Assembly: GCA_021323535.1 (NCBI GenBank)
Contig: JAJONO010000019.1
Span: forward strand, 1 to 63,030
DNA: 63,030 bases
Source of the DNA: Bacteroidota bacterium
Lineage (GTDB): Bacteria > Bacteroidota > Bacteroidia > B-17B0 > Aurantibacillaceae
Direction of reading: 5' to 3'
The first letter of the stretch is position 1. Every line of letters starts with the position of its first letter. Below are positions 45,443-53,155 of the stretch, in pieces. The notes beneath the pieces were generated by a model. The model ran no database searches, was not told the origin of the DNA, and saw only the letters and a list, made by a program, of their open reading frames with translations. The translations under genes and the position numbers were made by a program.

Positions 45443-46516
45443 TTACGCATTAGGTGCAGCATTGTTATTTGCCAATCCTGCTTTTACCAGAAAATCATTC
45501 AGGTCCTTCATTTTTTTTGCATCCGAAAGAACCTGTGAGTTTGTCTCGTTAATTAAATAATTGGAAGTTTCGGAATCAGAACGGGCCATATCAGAATATT
45601 TTTCTTCTTTAATATCAATGGTCAGGCGCAGGTAGTTCCCCGGTTCCATCATCTCTGTCATTTCGTAATGGGTGGTTTTATTCACGCCTTTCATCATAAC
45701 ATCACTGATGCGTGTTGCCCAGAAAATTAAGCCGGCATTTAAAGCGTCTGGCGTAGAAATTTCTCCGGTGTATGATCCGGTTCCTATACTTAACACAAAT
45801 ACTTCATTGTAATTAATGTCTGTATTCTTATCTCCAAAACCGTATTCACAATGATTTTTTGAGTATTCAGACAGAGCTCCCATAGAGGGATTATTAATGT
45901 AAACGCCACCGTCGATACAGGTACGATAACGGTTTTCCTCAATGCCATTTTCATCTGTGTCGGGATAAACAAGTTCAAAGGCCGGAAGATATGTTGGTCC
46001 GGCAGATGTTGCCCTTGCAGCTTCATACAGCAGAATATCTTTTTCAGGATCTGTTTTCGAGACACGTGATTTAAAAATCAAGGGCTTGTTGTTTCTGAGA
46101 TCGTAGGAGCAGATCATGATGTTGGTAAGAGCGTGGCTCATTTTGCTTTCGCCGCACACATCAGTAAATACTTTTTTAATCCCTTCTTCGGTAAATTTAG
46201 GGCGCCTCAGATCATCTACTTTTTCAATGAATTCACCAAACTTTGTTCTTCTACCAGGAAAAATTTCCTTTCCTCTATTCAAATAAACATCCATAATATA
46301 GTCCAGCGAATATTTACATCCCTGGCTTTTATCATTAGGGTTCGTTGGAATGGTAACCGCTCCGGCAATAAGTCCGCCGGTAGATGTCCCTGCGATAAGA
46401 TCAAAAGATTGCCAAAGTGGTTTCCCTGTTATCTCTTCAACTTTTTTTAAAATGGTAAGAGGAACAACGCCTCTTAAACCGCCACCGTCTATTGAAAGAA
46501 TTCTGAATTTTGCCAT
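45443..46516 (-). CDS. Patatin-like phospholipase
   Basis: 357 aa. Oxyanion motif GGGLRG (11-16), nucleophile elbow GTSTG (S45), and catalytic Asp in DGG (D202-G204), so the Ser-Asp dyad is intact. Patatins hydrolyse acyl chains of phospholipids. No signal peptide, so it acts inside the cell or on the inner leaflet. It is downstream of the amidase and membrane-protein genes in the same direction. Members like this occur both as housekeeping lipases and as phage-defence effectors, but no cyclase or sensor is adjacent here. Confidence 0.92.
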   Translation of the reverse strand: MAKFRILSIDGGGLRGVVPLTILKKVEEITGKPLWQSFDLIAGTSTGGLIAGAVTIPTNPNDKSQGCKYSLDYIMDVYLNRGKEIFPGRRTKFGEFIEKVDDLRRPKFTEEGIKKVFTDVCGESKMSHALTNIMICSYDLRNNKPLIFKSRVSKTDPEKDILLYEAARATSAGPTYLPAFELVYPDTDENGIEENRYRTCIDGGVYINNPSMGALSEYSKNHCEYGFGDKNTDINYNEVFVLSIGTGSYTGEISTPDALNAGLIFWATRISDVMMKGVNKTTHYEMTEMMEPGNYLRLTIDIKEEKYSDMARSDSETSNYLINETNSQVLSDAKKMKDLNDFLVKAGLANNNAAPNA

Positions 46517-46581
46517 AAGTTCTATTTTGTATTATGTCTTTTGCAACGAAACGTCTTTTATCATTGACCTTAGTCGCTGTT

Positions 46582-47385
46582 TTAAATATTAATAAACTCC
46601 GCTTTCACCCACTGTGAACCTGTATCTATTCTGTACCAGCCGTTTTTAGATTCGTAAATGGCAACAGTTGTTCCTTCACGTAATGTTTTAAGAATGGCCC
46701 CGGTAGTAGCCGGCAAACTTCTTACATTAAGCACCCGTGCATTTACTGTTCCGTTCTGAAGCGTATCATTAACAACAATGGTATGCCCTGAAAAATTGAA
46801 TTGGTTAAGCGCGTTGGCTACAAGAGGAATAAAGTTTTTCTGCGCGTCTTCCACTTTGTTTCCACCAAAAAAATTTGTTCCGGGACAGGTCTTTGTAACA
46901 CCTGCGCCATTTTTCCGCTCGCCGGTATTTAAATCATACCAATGATGATACACAACAGAATCTGTACTTGGCGTAAGATTGAATTTTTTGCAGAGAACAG
47001 CATTGAGGTTAATGATCGAATCACGGTGTGGTTGCGACATAGTATCGCCATCGGTATTAAAATTCCCGATATGCTCAATGCAAAGTCCGATACTGTTTGC
47101 TCCTTTTATTCCGGCAGGAATTTTATCAAAGCTTCTGCATACCGCAATGGTTCCGTCGGGATAAGTAGTAAGATTCTGCGCTATTTCTGCGAAGCCACGT
47201 TCAATGTGCCCCCGCTCCATACTTTTTAAAAGCTCGAAATGATTGTTGCCTTTAAAATGCGCGTAACCCGGAATATAGGTATGATGATTCTGGATGACTT
47301 TAATAACACGGTTAAATGACGTATTTGTTACCCACGCCTGAAATTCAGCGAAAGTGTATAATGTGAATTTTCCTATTGTTGTCAT
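46582..47385 (-). CDS. N-acetylmuramoyl-L-alanine amidase with SH3 domain
   Basis: 267 aa. Amidase_2-type domain (about 20-195) has VIQNHHTYIPGYAHF, GIEHIGNF-like SIGLCIEHIGN, VYHHWYD and KTCPGTNF, carrying the zinc-binding His/Cys pattern. A bacterial SH3 domain (about 205-267, VNARVLNVRSLPATTGAILKTLREG) binds the wall. It cleaves the bond between MurNAc and the stem peptide. There is no classical signal peptide, like phage-type amidases. It sits between a membrane protein and the patatin. Confidence 0.9.
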   Translation of the reverse strand: MTTIGKFTLYTFAEFQAWVTNTSFNRVIKVIQNHHTYIPGYAHFKGNNHFELLKSMERGHIERGFAEIAQNLTTYPDGTIAVCRSFDKIPAGIKGANSIGLCIEHIGNFNTDGDTMSQPHRDSIINLNAVLCKKFNLTPSTDSVVYHHWYDLNTGERKNGAGVTKTCPGTNFFGGNKVEDAQKNFIPLVANALNQFNFSGHTIVVNDTLQNGTVNARVLNVRSLPATTGAILKTLREGTTVAIYESKNGWYRIDTGSQWVKAEFINI

Positions 47386-47392
47386 GATAATT

Positions 47393-48304
47393 TTATCCTA
47401 CGGGGTTAATGTCCTGGTCGTTATTAGCTGGTGTGTTTGTGTTAGTTGTCGTATTCGTATTGGCCGGTGTGTTGCCTTTATTCTCATTGAGTTTAAGCCC
47501 GAGGTAGGCTGCCGAGCTTGCACCTGTTAGGGCCAGAAGCGTGTTATCAAGAATAGGAAGAGGCTGGCAAGGACAAACTTTATAAATATAAATTACCATT
47601 GCAATGAGCGTGAACACAACGTTCTGGAAACGATGCATGCTGACACCATTTTCGTCGGAGATAATATCAATGAGCCAGTTGGTACTTGCTGTATTCTGGT
47701 GCCTTGATTCGTCGGTCTGGCTTTTATCAATGCTTCCGCCAATGGCAGCAGTACCTAAGCTTATTCCCATTAATGCAAGAACAGTTGTATTAAACACTGC
47801 CGAAGTGGTGTCTTCGCAACACTGAAAAGCGAGGTAAACATAAGAGCAGGAAATAATAACCGTCCAGAAACCAAGCTGGGTTCTTGCAAGACTGTAAGGT
47901 TTTGGGATTTCTTTAACGTCTTTTCCAGCATACTTTGCATTTTTGTTTGCTGCATTTTCAAGGAACTCTTCATCATCGGTGATAGGATCACGTAGTACTC
48001 TTGAGAAAAGTGCCAGGGCAATAAATCCGGCAACGATAATTCCCATTAACGTCCATGCGATCCACATATTTGACGTGTCTTTTGCGCTATCGCAGTGACA
48101 TTTTACTTCCCTGGTGATCACAGTAGAGTTCTGAACAGCATTATTAAGACTTCGCGACAATTTTGCTGCCAGGCTGTCGGCCATGCTGGAAGCGGAAATC
48201 AGAGGTTTACCTTCAGGATTTGTTGTGCCGGTTGGAATTGAATCCGCCTTGATATTAAAGGTAAAAACAGCATTAAATAATAAAAACAGAATAATTTTTT
48301 TCAT
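47393..48304 (-). CDS. Membrane protein of the patatin-amidase cluster
   Basis: 303 aa. Signal peptide (MKKIILFLLFNAVFTFNIKA). A helix (IAWTLMGIIVAGFIALALF) leads to a cytoplasmic loop, then three more segments (LGFWTVIISCSYVYLAF, VLALMGISLGTAAIGG, VVFTLIAMVIYIYKV) and ALTGASSAAYLGL. The end is an Asn/Thr-rich tail (NTNTTTNTNTPANN). The architecture resembles a bacterial membrane scaffold or channel-like protein. The family is not identified. It is the first of the three co-oriented genes, with an 8-bp gap to the amidase. Confidence 0.7.
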   Translation of the reverse strand: MKKIILFLLFNAVFTFNIKADSIPTGTTNPEGKPLISASSMADSLAAKLSRSLNNAVQNSTVITREVKCHCDSAKDTSNMWIAWTLMGIIVAGFIALALFSRVLRDPITDDEEFLENAANKNAKYAGKDVKEIPKPYSLARTQLGFWTVIISCSYVYLAFQCCEDTTSAVFNTTVLALMGISLGTAAIGGSIDKSQTDESRHQNTASTNWLIDIISDENGVSMHRFQNVVFTLIAMVIYIYKVCPCQPLPILDNTLLALTGASSAAYLGLKLNENKGNTPANTNTTTNTNTPANNDQDINPVG

Positions 48305-48397
48305 GTGAAGATAATTTATGGTATCAATAATAAGAAATTAAAGTCGGATAGCTATCAGTAAAAACACGGATAGAAATTCGCTTTTTTGGTTAATTAC

Positions 48398-48428
48398 TTG
48401 TTAGTAGCTGTTGAAAACCTTATTTTTG
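48398..48428 (+). promoter_or_regulatory. Promoter of the Nudix regulator
   Basis: TTG (48398-48400), 20 bases, TATTTTTG (48421-48428), which fits TTTG-N17-23-TAnnTTTG. The -7 box overlaps operator 1. Confidence 0.55.
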
Positions 48429-48445
48429 TGTAAATTAAACACAAA
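48425..48445. promoter_or_regulatory. Operator 1 (TTTGTGT-N7-ACACAAA)
   Basis: A perfect 7-bp inverted repeat, ending one base before the regulator's ATG, consistent with autoregulation. Confidence 0.75.
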
Positions 48446-48446
48446 T

Positions 48447-49133
48447 ATGGCCAAAGAATATCCACGCATTGATATAACAGTAGACGCAGTTGTTTTCGGA
48501 TATAAACCCGACGAAGGTATTTCTGTATTACTGATCAAACGAAAAAAAGATCCGTTCAAAGGAACCTGGGCCATACCGGGAGGATTTGTAGAAGTGGATG
48601 AAAGTCTTGAACACGCCGTATCACGCGAATTAAAAGAAGAAACCGGTATTGAAGTAAATTACCTGGAACAGCTTTATACTTTCGGCGAACCAAAACGTGA
48701 CCCCAGAAAACGTATTGTAAGTGTGGCCTATTACGCCTTGGTAAAACCCGATATTTACGAAGTACACGCGGCCGATGATGCCGAGGGAGCCGAATGGTTC
48801 AATATTGAAAAACTTCCAAAGCTCGCGTTCGACCATAAATATATTCTTGAAATGGCCATTTTCCGTTTAAGGAATAAAATTTCATATGAGCCTGTTGGCT
48901 TTGAATTGCTCGACAAACACTTTCCGTTTTCGGAGCTCCATAAATTATATGAAACGCTTTATGGGAAAGAGATTGACCGCCGCAATTTTAAAAAGAAATT
49001 TCTGAGCCTTGGTATTTTAAAAGAACTTAAAGAAAAAAACTCAGGAGGAAAGGGTCGCCCCGGCCTGCTTTACCAATTCGATAAGGATAAATATTTCCAG
49101 TTGAAGAAGAAGGGTATTGTATTCGAAATCTGA
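48447..49133 (+). CDS. Nudix-family transcriptional regulator (NrtR-like)
   Basis: Start chosen at ATG 48447 (228 aa) because a longer reading would translate the operator. Nudix domain residues 7-140 with the complete Nudix box G46-x5-E52-x7-R60-E-L-x-E-E-x-G67-I. C-terminal winged helix (about 148-228, FPFSELHKLYETLYGKEIDRRNFKKKFLSLGILKEL...GRPGLLYQF) matches NrtR-type regulators. NrtR proteins bind ADP-ribose or related NAD metabolites. The intact box means hydrolysis may also be retained. Probably binds the four palindromes. Confidence 0.88.
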   Translation: MAKEYPRIDITVDAVVFGYKPDEGISVLLIKRKKDPFKGTWAIPGGFVEVDESLEHAVSRELKEETGIEVNYLEQLYTFGEPKRDPRKRIVSVAYYALVKPDIYEVHAADDAEGAEWFNIEKLPKLAFDHKYILEMAIFRLRNKISYEPVGFELLDKHFPFSELHKLYETLYGKEIDRRNFKKKFLSLGILKELKEKNSGGKGRPGLLYQFDKDKYFQLKKKGIVFEI

Positions 49134-49153
49134 TACTACATCTTTGTTTTCAC

Positions 49154-49223
49154 GCAAATTTCGCCAATTGCGCTAATCTGAATTAATTCTTTTTTACATT
49201 CGCGAAAATTAGCGCAATTAGCG
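49154..49223. repeat. Hairpin mini-repeat after the Nudix gene
   Basis: Arms GCGCTAAT (49170-49177) and ATTAGCGC (49208-49215) within words of the TTCGCCAATTGCGC class. It may also act as a terminator between the regulator and the operon. Confidence 0.6.
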
Positions 49224-49242
49224 TTTTTAATTCCCAAGTCAA

Positions 49243-49263
49243 TTTGTGTTATTATTACACAAT
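49243..49263. promoter_or_regulatory. Operator 2 (TTTGTGT-N7-ACACAAT)
   Basis: Same palindrome as operator 1, 55 bp (centre to centre) upstream of operator 3. Confidence 0.75.
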
Positions 49264-49297
49264 TTATTCTTATTGATAATCAACATCTTATCTCAAA

Positions 49298-49318
49298 TTA
49301 GTGTAAATTTTACACAAA
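49298..49318. promoter_or_regulatory. Operator 3 (TTAGTGT-N7-ACACAAA)
   Basis: One mismatch in the left arm. It ends just before the -33 box of the operon promoter; centre 53 bp from operator 4. Confidence 0.75.
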
Positions 49319-49321
49319 ATA

Positions 49322-49354
49322 TTTGGAACTTACCTTTTTAAGTCTGTACATTTG
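49322..49354 (+). promoter_or_regulatory. Promoter of the SPFH operon
   Basis: TTTG (49322-49325), 21 bases, TACATTTG (49347-49354), a close match to the Bacteroidota consensus, 49 bp before the SPFH ATG. The -7 box overlaps operator 4. Confidence 0.65.
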
Positions 49355-49371
49355 TGTAAGAAATACACAAT
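49351..49371. promoter_or_regulatory. Operator 4 (TTTGTGT-N7-ACACAAT)
   Basis: A 7+6 palindrome on the -7 box, so a bound regulator would block transcription initiation. Confidence 0.75.
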
Positions 49372-49402
49372 ATAATGTTTAACCAATTAAAAAATAGAAA
49401 TC

Positions 49403-50419
49403 ATGTTCGGATTTAAGTACATCAAATTTGATTCAATGGACCACGTGATCCATTATCAGAACGGAAAAGTAAAAAAAGAAGGTAAAGGTCTAGCGTTCTT
49501 CTACTTCGCGCCTAACAGCAGTATTGTCAGCATCCCTTCTAAAAGTGTTGACTTATCATTCGTCTTCAAAGAAGTAACCTCCGATTACCAGGATGTGATC
49601 GTACAGGGTAATCTCACATTCAAAGTAGCCGATCCTTTAAAACTCGCCAAACAACTCGACTTCACGGTTGACGAAAACAAAAAACACCGTACCAGCGACT
49701 TTGAAAAATTAACGCAAAGAATTCTCTTCGAAGCGCAGACCGCCACCTCGGGTTATGTTCACTCACTCGGCATTACCACTGTTCTTTCTAAACAGGTAGA
49801 AATTGAAAAAATGCTGCTCGATGGTTTAACAACCAGCAATGTACTCGAAGTTCTTGGAGTAGAAATTCAGGGAGTAAATATCCTGAGTGTAAAAGCCAAT
49901 GCGGAAATGAGCCGCGCGCTCGAAGCCAAAACCCGCGAAGAACTGCAGAAGGACGCTGATAAAGCCATCTACGACCGCCGCAACTTTGCTGTTGAACAGG
50001 AAAGAAAGATACGAGAAAGCGAATTGAACACTGAGATAGCCATCGAGCAAAAACAAAAACAGATCGTTGAGAAAAAAATGGAAACAGACCTGGTAAAAAG
50101 CGACAACGACCGTAAACTGAAGGAAATGAAAATTGAGATGGAGATTTCAGTGGAGGAAAAAAATACCAGTCTCATTAAAATGAAAACCGAGAACGATAAA
50201 AAAGAAGCCGATGCTAAAGAATATATGCTCAAGGCCATCATGAATGTTTACAAAGACATTGACTGGAAAATTCTCACCGCTCTTAATAGTAAAAACATGA
50301 ATGCGGCAGATAACATTGCACTCGCCTTCCGCGAACTTGCTTCTAACAGCAGCAAAATTGAAACCCTTAACATTACTCCTGACCTATTAGACAGTTTATT
50401 AACCACTAAAAAGAAATAA
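49403..50419 (+). CDS. SPFH/band-7 domain protein
   Basis: 338 aa. SPFH/band-7 core at about 1-195 (GLAFFYFAPNSSIVSIP, DLSFVFKEVTSDYQDVIVQGNLTFKVADP, LEVLGVEIQGVNILSVKANAEMSRALEA). A long charged coiled coil runs from about 180 to 270. There is no N-terminal membrane anchor, so it is probably a cytoplasmic or peripherally bound oligomer that scaffolds the products of its operon. First gene of the operon, 5 bp before the next gene. Confidence 0.9.
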   Translation: MFGFKYIKFDSMDHVIHYQNGKVKKEGKGLAFFYFAPNSSIVSIPSKSVDLSFVFKEVTSDYQDVIVQGNLTFKVADPLKLAKQLDFTVDENKKHRTSDFEKLTQRILFEAQTATSGYVHSLGITTVLSKQVEIEKMLLDGLTTSNVLEVLGVEIQGVNILSVKANAEMSRALEAKTREELQKDADKAIYDRRNFAVEQERKIRESELNTEIAIEQKQKQIVEKKMETDLVKSDNDRKLKEMKIEMEISVEEKNTSLIKMKTENDKKEADAKEYMLKAIMNVYKDIDWKILTALNSKNMNAADNIALAFRELASNSSKIETLNITPDLLDSLLTTKKK

Positions 50420-50423
50420 TATC

Positions 50424-51347
50424 ATGAACTTTGATCAAGCCATAATCGTAAGAAGCAAAACCCGCCTTGAGCAGTTGATAGAACGCTTCAACACTAAGGC
50501 CCAGACAAAGTTCTATATTGAACGGTCGGGCATGGACCTTAGCATCTATGAAAAAGAACACGATGCATTTTATAAAGCACTTGATGAACTTACAAAACTT
50601 GTATCTGTATTCCGAAAACATAAAGTGCTCGACCGTTCTTTTTTACCCAATTACATTTTCACGAAAGACGACCTCATCTTTGTACTCGGCCAGGATGGAC
50701 TTGTTGCTAACACCGCCAAGTATGTAAAAGGTCAGCCCATCGTAGCCGTAAATCCTGATAATAAAACCTACGATGGAATACTTCTTCCTTTCACGATGGA
50801 CTCTGTGAACGCCATCATTCAAAAGATCATTCGCAACGATTTTAAAACTACAGCAGTTACTATGGCAAAGGCTGAGTTCAGCGACGGACAATCGTTACTG
50901 GCCTTCAACGATTTTTTCATCGGCCCAAGAACACATACTTCGGCACGTTACGCTTTGAGTTTTCACAATCAAAAAGAAATGCAAAGCTCAAGCGGGTTGA
51001 TCGTGAGCACAGGAGCAGGAAGCACAGGCTGGATGAGTTCTGTATTAAACATGGTGAATGGGATCTCTTCTTACTATCATCACGAAGAACAGTGTACTCA
51101 AAAAATGAACTGGAACTCAAATTCATTATTCTTCGCCGTAAGAGAACCTTTCCTAAGCAAAACTTCTTCTATCAAACTTTGTTTCGGAGAAATTACGCAA
51201 CAGGATAATCTGATCATCGAAAGCCAGATGCCTGAAAACGGAATTGTATTCAGTGATGGGATAGAAGCCGATGCCGTGCAGTTCAACTCAGGAACAAAAG
51301 TCACCATTTCCATTGCAAAAGAAAAAGCAAACCTGGTATCAAAATAA
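50424..51347 (+). CDS. NAD-kinase-like protein with altered phosphate loop
   Basis: 307 aa. The layout follows ATP-NAD kinases. The GGDGT motif is replaced by LGQDGLV (G89-Q-D91-G-L93), keeping the Asp. The conserved NE is FND (162-163), and the TPTGSTAYS motif is VSTGAGSTGWMSS (195-207). Probably binds NAD or a related dinucleotide. Whether it phosphorylates is open because of the loop change. The chain N-terminal to the kinase part (1-80) is unusual. Second gene of the operon. Confidence 0.78.
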   Translation: MNFDQAIIVRSKTRLEQLIERFNTKAQTKFYIERSGMDLSIYEKEHDAFYKALDELTKLVSVFRKHKVLDRSFLPNYIFTKDDLIFVLGQDGLVANTAKYVKGQPIVAVNPDNKTYDGILLPFTMDSVNAIIQKIIRNDFKTTAVTMAKAEFSDGQSLLAFNDFFIGPRTHTSARYALSFHNQKEMQSSSGLIVSTGAGSTGWMSSVLNMVNGISSYYHHEEQCTQKMNWNSNSLFFAVREPFLSKTSSIKLCFGEITQQDNLIIESQMPENGIVFSDGIEADAVQFNSGTKVTISIAKEKANLVSK

Positions 51348-51359
51348 ATCATTACAGTT

Positions 51360-52226
51360 ATGCTAACAGAATCAAAAGATTTAATTGAGAAGATCAACAC
51401 CGCTAAGAAACCGGAAGACATTATTTCCGTTTCCAATTTCAGAGATGAATTCAGAAGCATTCTCAAACTTATTCATCCCGATGTTTGTTCTTTGAATGGC
51501 GCAAAAGAAGCCACAGCACGAATGGCCTGCTGGAAAGATTTTCTTGAGAACGGAAAACATTACGAAGATGACTGTGGGATTTTAACGACAAATGGTTACT
51601 GGGCTGAATTTCAATCTTCAGAACCTAATCTGCAATGGTCGTTTGAACACTTTCACAAACTCAAATCAATGAATGGCAATCAAGCGGAACACTTCAATAA
51701 ATATATTCCTAAAGAACTTTCAGGACAACGATTTCATTTTGAAAAGCGCTCCATCCCTCTCTCCGGCTTAACTCTTTCACAGGAACATGTTAATTGGGTT
51801 CTTAGCCGCTTGCTGGAATACTGCGCTTACCTGGAAGAAACCGGATGGGTTCATTGCGGACTTAGTCCCGAATCTGTCTTCATCATTCCCGAAACACACG
51901 GCATCCAGATATGTAGCTTCTATCATTGCACCAGGGTACGTAGCAAAGTAAGTACCATCTCTGCAAAATACCAGAACTGGTATCCTGCTTATCTGTTCGA
52001 TACGAACAAAGCGTTTCACGAAATAGATATTGAAATGGCTAAAAAAATTGCCGCGTATCTTTTAGGCGCTCCTTCCGGAAACGCCGTGGCACTGAGGAAA
52101 ACGCACAAGCCAGAATTTGTGAACTTCCTCGTGTCACATCACGACAATGCGCACGAAGCTTTGTTTCAATACAAAGAAATACTTTCAAAAAACTTTAAAA
52201 AACAATTTCATTTATTAACCATTTAA
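51360..52226 (+). CDS. J-domain / pseudokinase fusion protein
   Basis: 288 aa. Residues about 20-62 hold a DnaJ-like helical segment with HPD (H39-P40-D41 in ILKLIHPDVCS). The C-terminal part (130-288) is kinase-like: VNWVLSRLLEYCAYLEETGWVHCGLSPESVFI. The HRDLKPEN position reads HCGLSPES (H165-S172), and DFG is replaced by CSF, so catalytic and metal-binding residues are lost. A non-catalytic adaptor that may recruit Hsp70 is the best guess. Third gene, 13 bp after the NAD-kinase-like gene. Confidence 0.75.
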   Translation: MLTESKDLIEKINTAKKPEDIISVSNFRDEFRSILKLIHPDVCSLNGAKEATARMACWKDFLENGKHYEDDCGILTTNGYWAEFQSSEPNLQWSFEHFHKLKSMNGNQAEHFNKYIPKELSGQRFHFEKRSIPLSGLTLSQEHVNWVLSRLLEYCAYLEETGWVHCGLSPESVFIIPETHGIQICSFYHCTRVRSKVSTISAKYQNWYPAYLFDTNKAFHEIDIEMAKKIAAYLLGAPSGNAVALRKTHKPEFVNFLVSHHDNAHEALFQYKEILSKNFKKQFHLLTI

Positions 52227-52239
52227 AAAATTAGAAATC

Positions 52240-53154
52240 ATGGGCGGAACAAGATGGAGCGATGACTCCTACAACAATCTGAAGTTTAATTATTCTTCAA
52301 AAACAAGAAACCAGGTATTCACCAGTAAATTCATTGATCAACTAATGGATCCGAAAGGATTAAAATTTCGTGAAAGCCGCGATTCAGACGTGCATCCCGA
52401 AAGTGTTGCCATTATGGTGATGCTTGATGTGACAGGAAGCATGGGAAGCATTCCTGAAATACTTATCAAAGAAAAACTTAGCGCATTGATGCACACACTC
52501 ATTGACCACGGTGTACCGGATGCTCATGTTTTATTCGGAGCCATTGGAGACCATTACGCGGATCAATGCCCTATCCAGGTAGGACAATTTGAAGCGGGAA
52601 CCACCGAACTCGATCAATGGCTCACAAAAATTTACCTCGAAGCCGGAGGCGGCGGACAAAACAAAGAAAGTTATCATCTGGCCTGGCTGATCGGGGGCCG
52701 GCACACATCTATCGACTGCTTTGAAAAACGCGGACAAAAAGGTTTTTTGTTTACAATAGGTGATGAAGGTGTACATGAAACGCTCGAAGGAATCTCCATA
52801 GCACAGCATTTAGATTATTCCTCTGAAAATGTATCGGCAAAACAATTGCTTTCAGAAGCCCAAAGACTTTATCATGTGTTTCATCTCAACGTAAAACAGG
52901 GAAGCGCTGGCAACGACCGGGGTGTAAATGAACAATGGAAAAAATTACTGGGTGAGAATGTTATCCAGGTAGATGATTATAATAACATTGCTGAGATCAT
53001 AGCCACAACCGTTGCAGTTGTTCGAGGCGCAGATATCAAAACCGTTACATCAACATTCGATAACAATGTGGCAAACAACGTAAGCACAGCATTGGCTAAA
53101 ATAACTACCGATGTGTCAACAAACAAAAAGAAAGGTCTATTTAAATTTTTTTAA
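52240..53154 (+). CDS. VWA domain protein
   Basis: 304 aa. VWA domain about 52-250 with a MIDAS-type motif D63-V-T-G-S67-M (usual DxSxS; Thr in place of the first Ser), GAIGDHYAD and a TIGDEG segment. It ends in a short basic tail (KKKGLFKFF). No signal peptide, so cytoplasmic. VWA proteins bind a protein partner via metal, often an AAA+ ATPase, but none is in the operon. Follows the J/pseudokinase gene by 14 bp. Confidence 0.88.
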   Translation: MGGTRWSDDSYNNLKFNYSSKTRNQVFTSKFIDQLMDPKGLKFRESRDSDVHPESVAIMVMLDVTGSMGSIPEILIKEKLSALMHTLIDHGVPDAHVLFGAIGDHYADQCPIQVGQFEAGTTELDQWLTKIYLEAGGGGQNKESYHLAWLIGGRHTSIDCFEKRGQKGFLFTIGDEGVHETLEGISIAQHLDYSSENVSAKQLLSEAQRLYHVFHLNVKQGSAGNDRGVNEQWKKLLGENVIQVDDYNNIAEIIATTVAVVRGADIKTVTSTFDNNVANNVSTALAKITTDVSTNKKKGLFKFF

Positions 53155-53155
53155 T

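Noticed and set aside
45443-46516. Patatin as a CBASS effector
   Set aside because: No cyclic-nucleotide synthase or sensor gene is adjacent; only lysis-type partners are seen.
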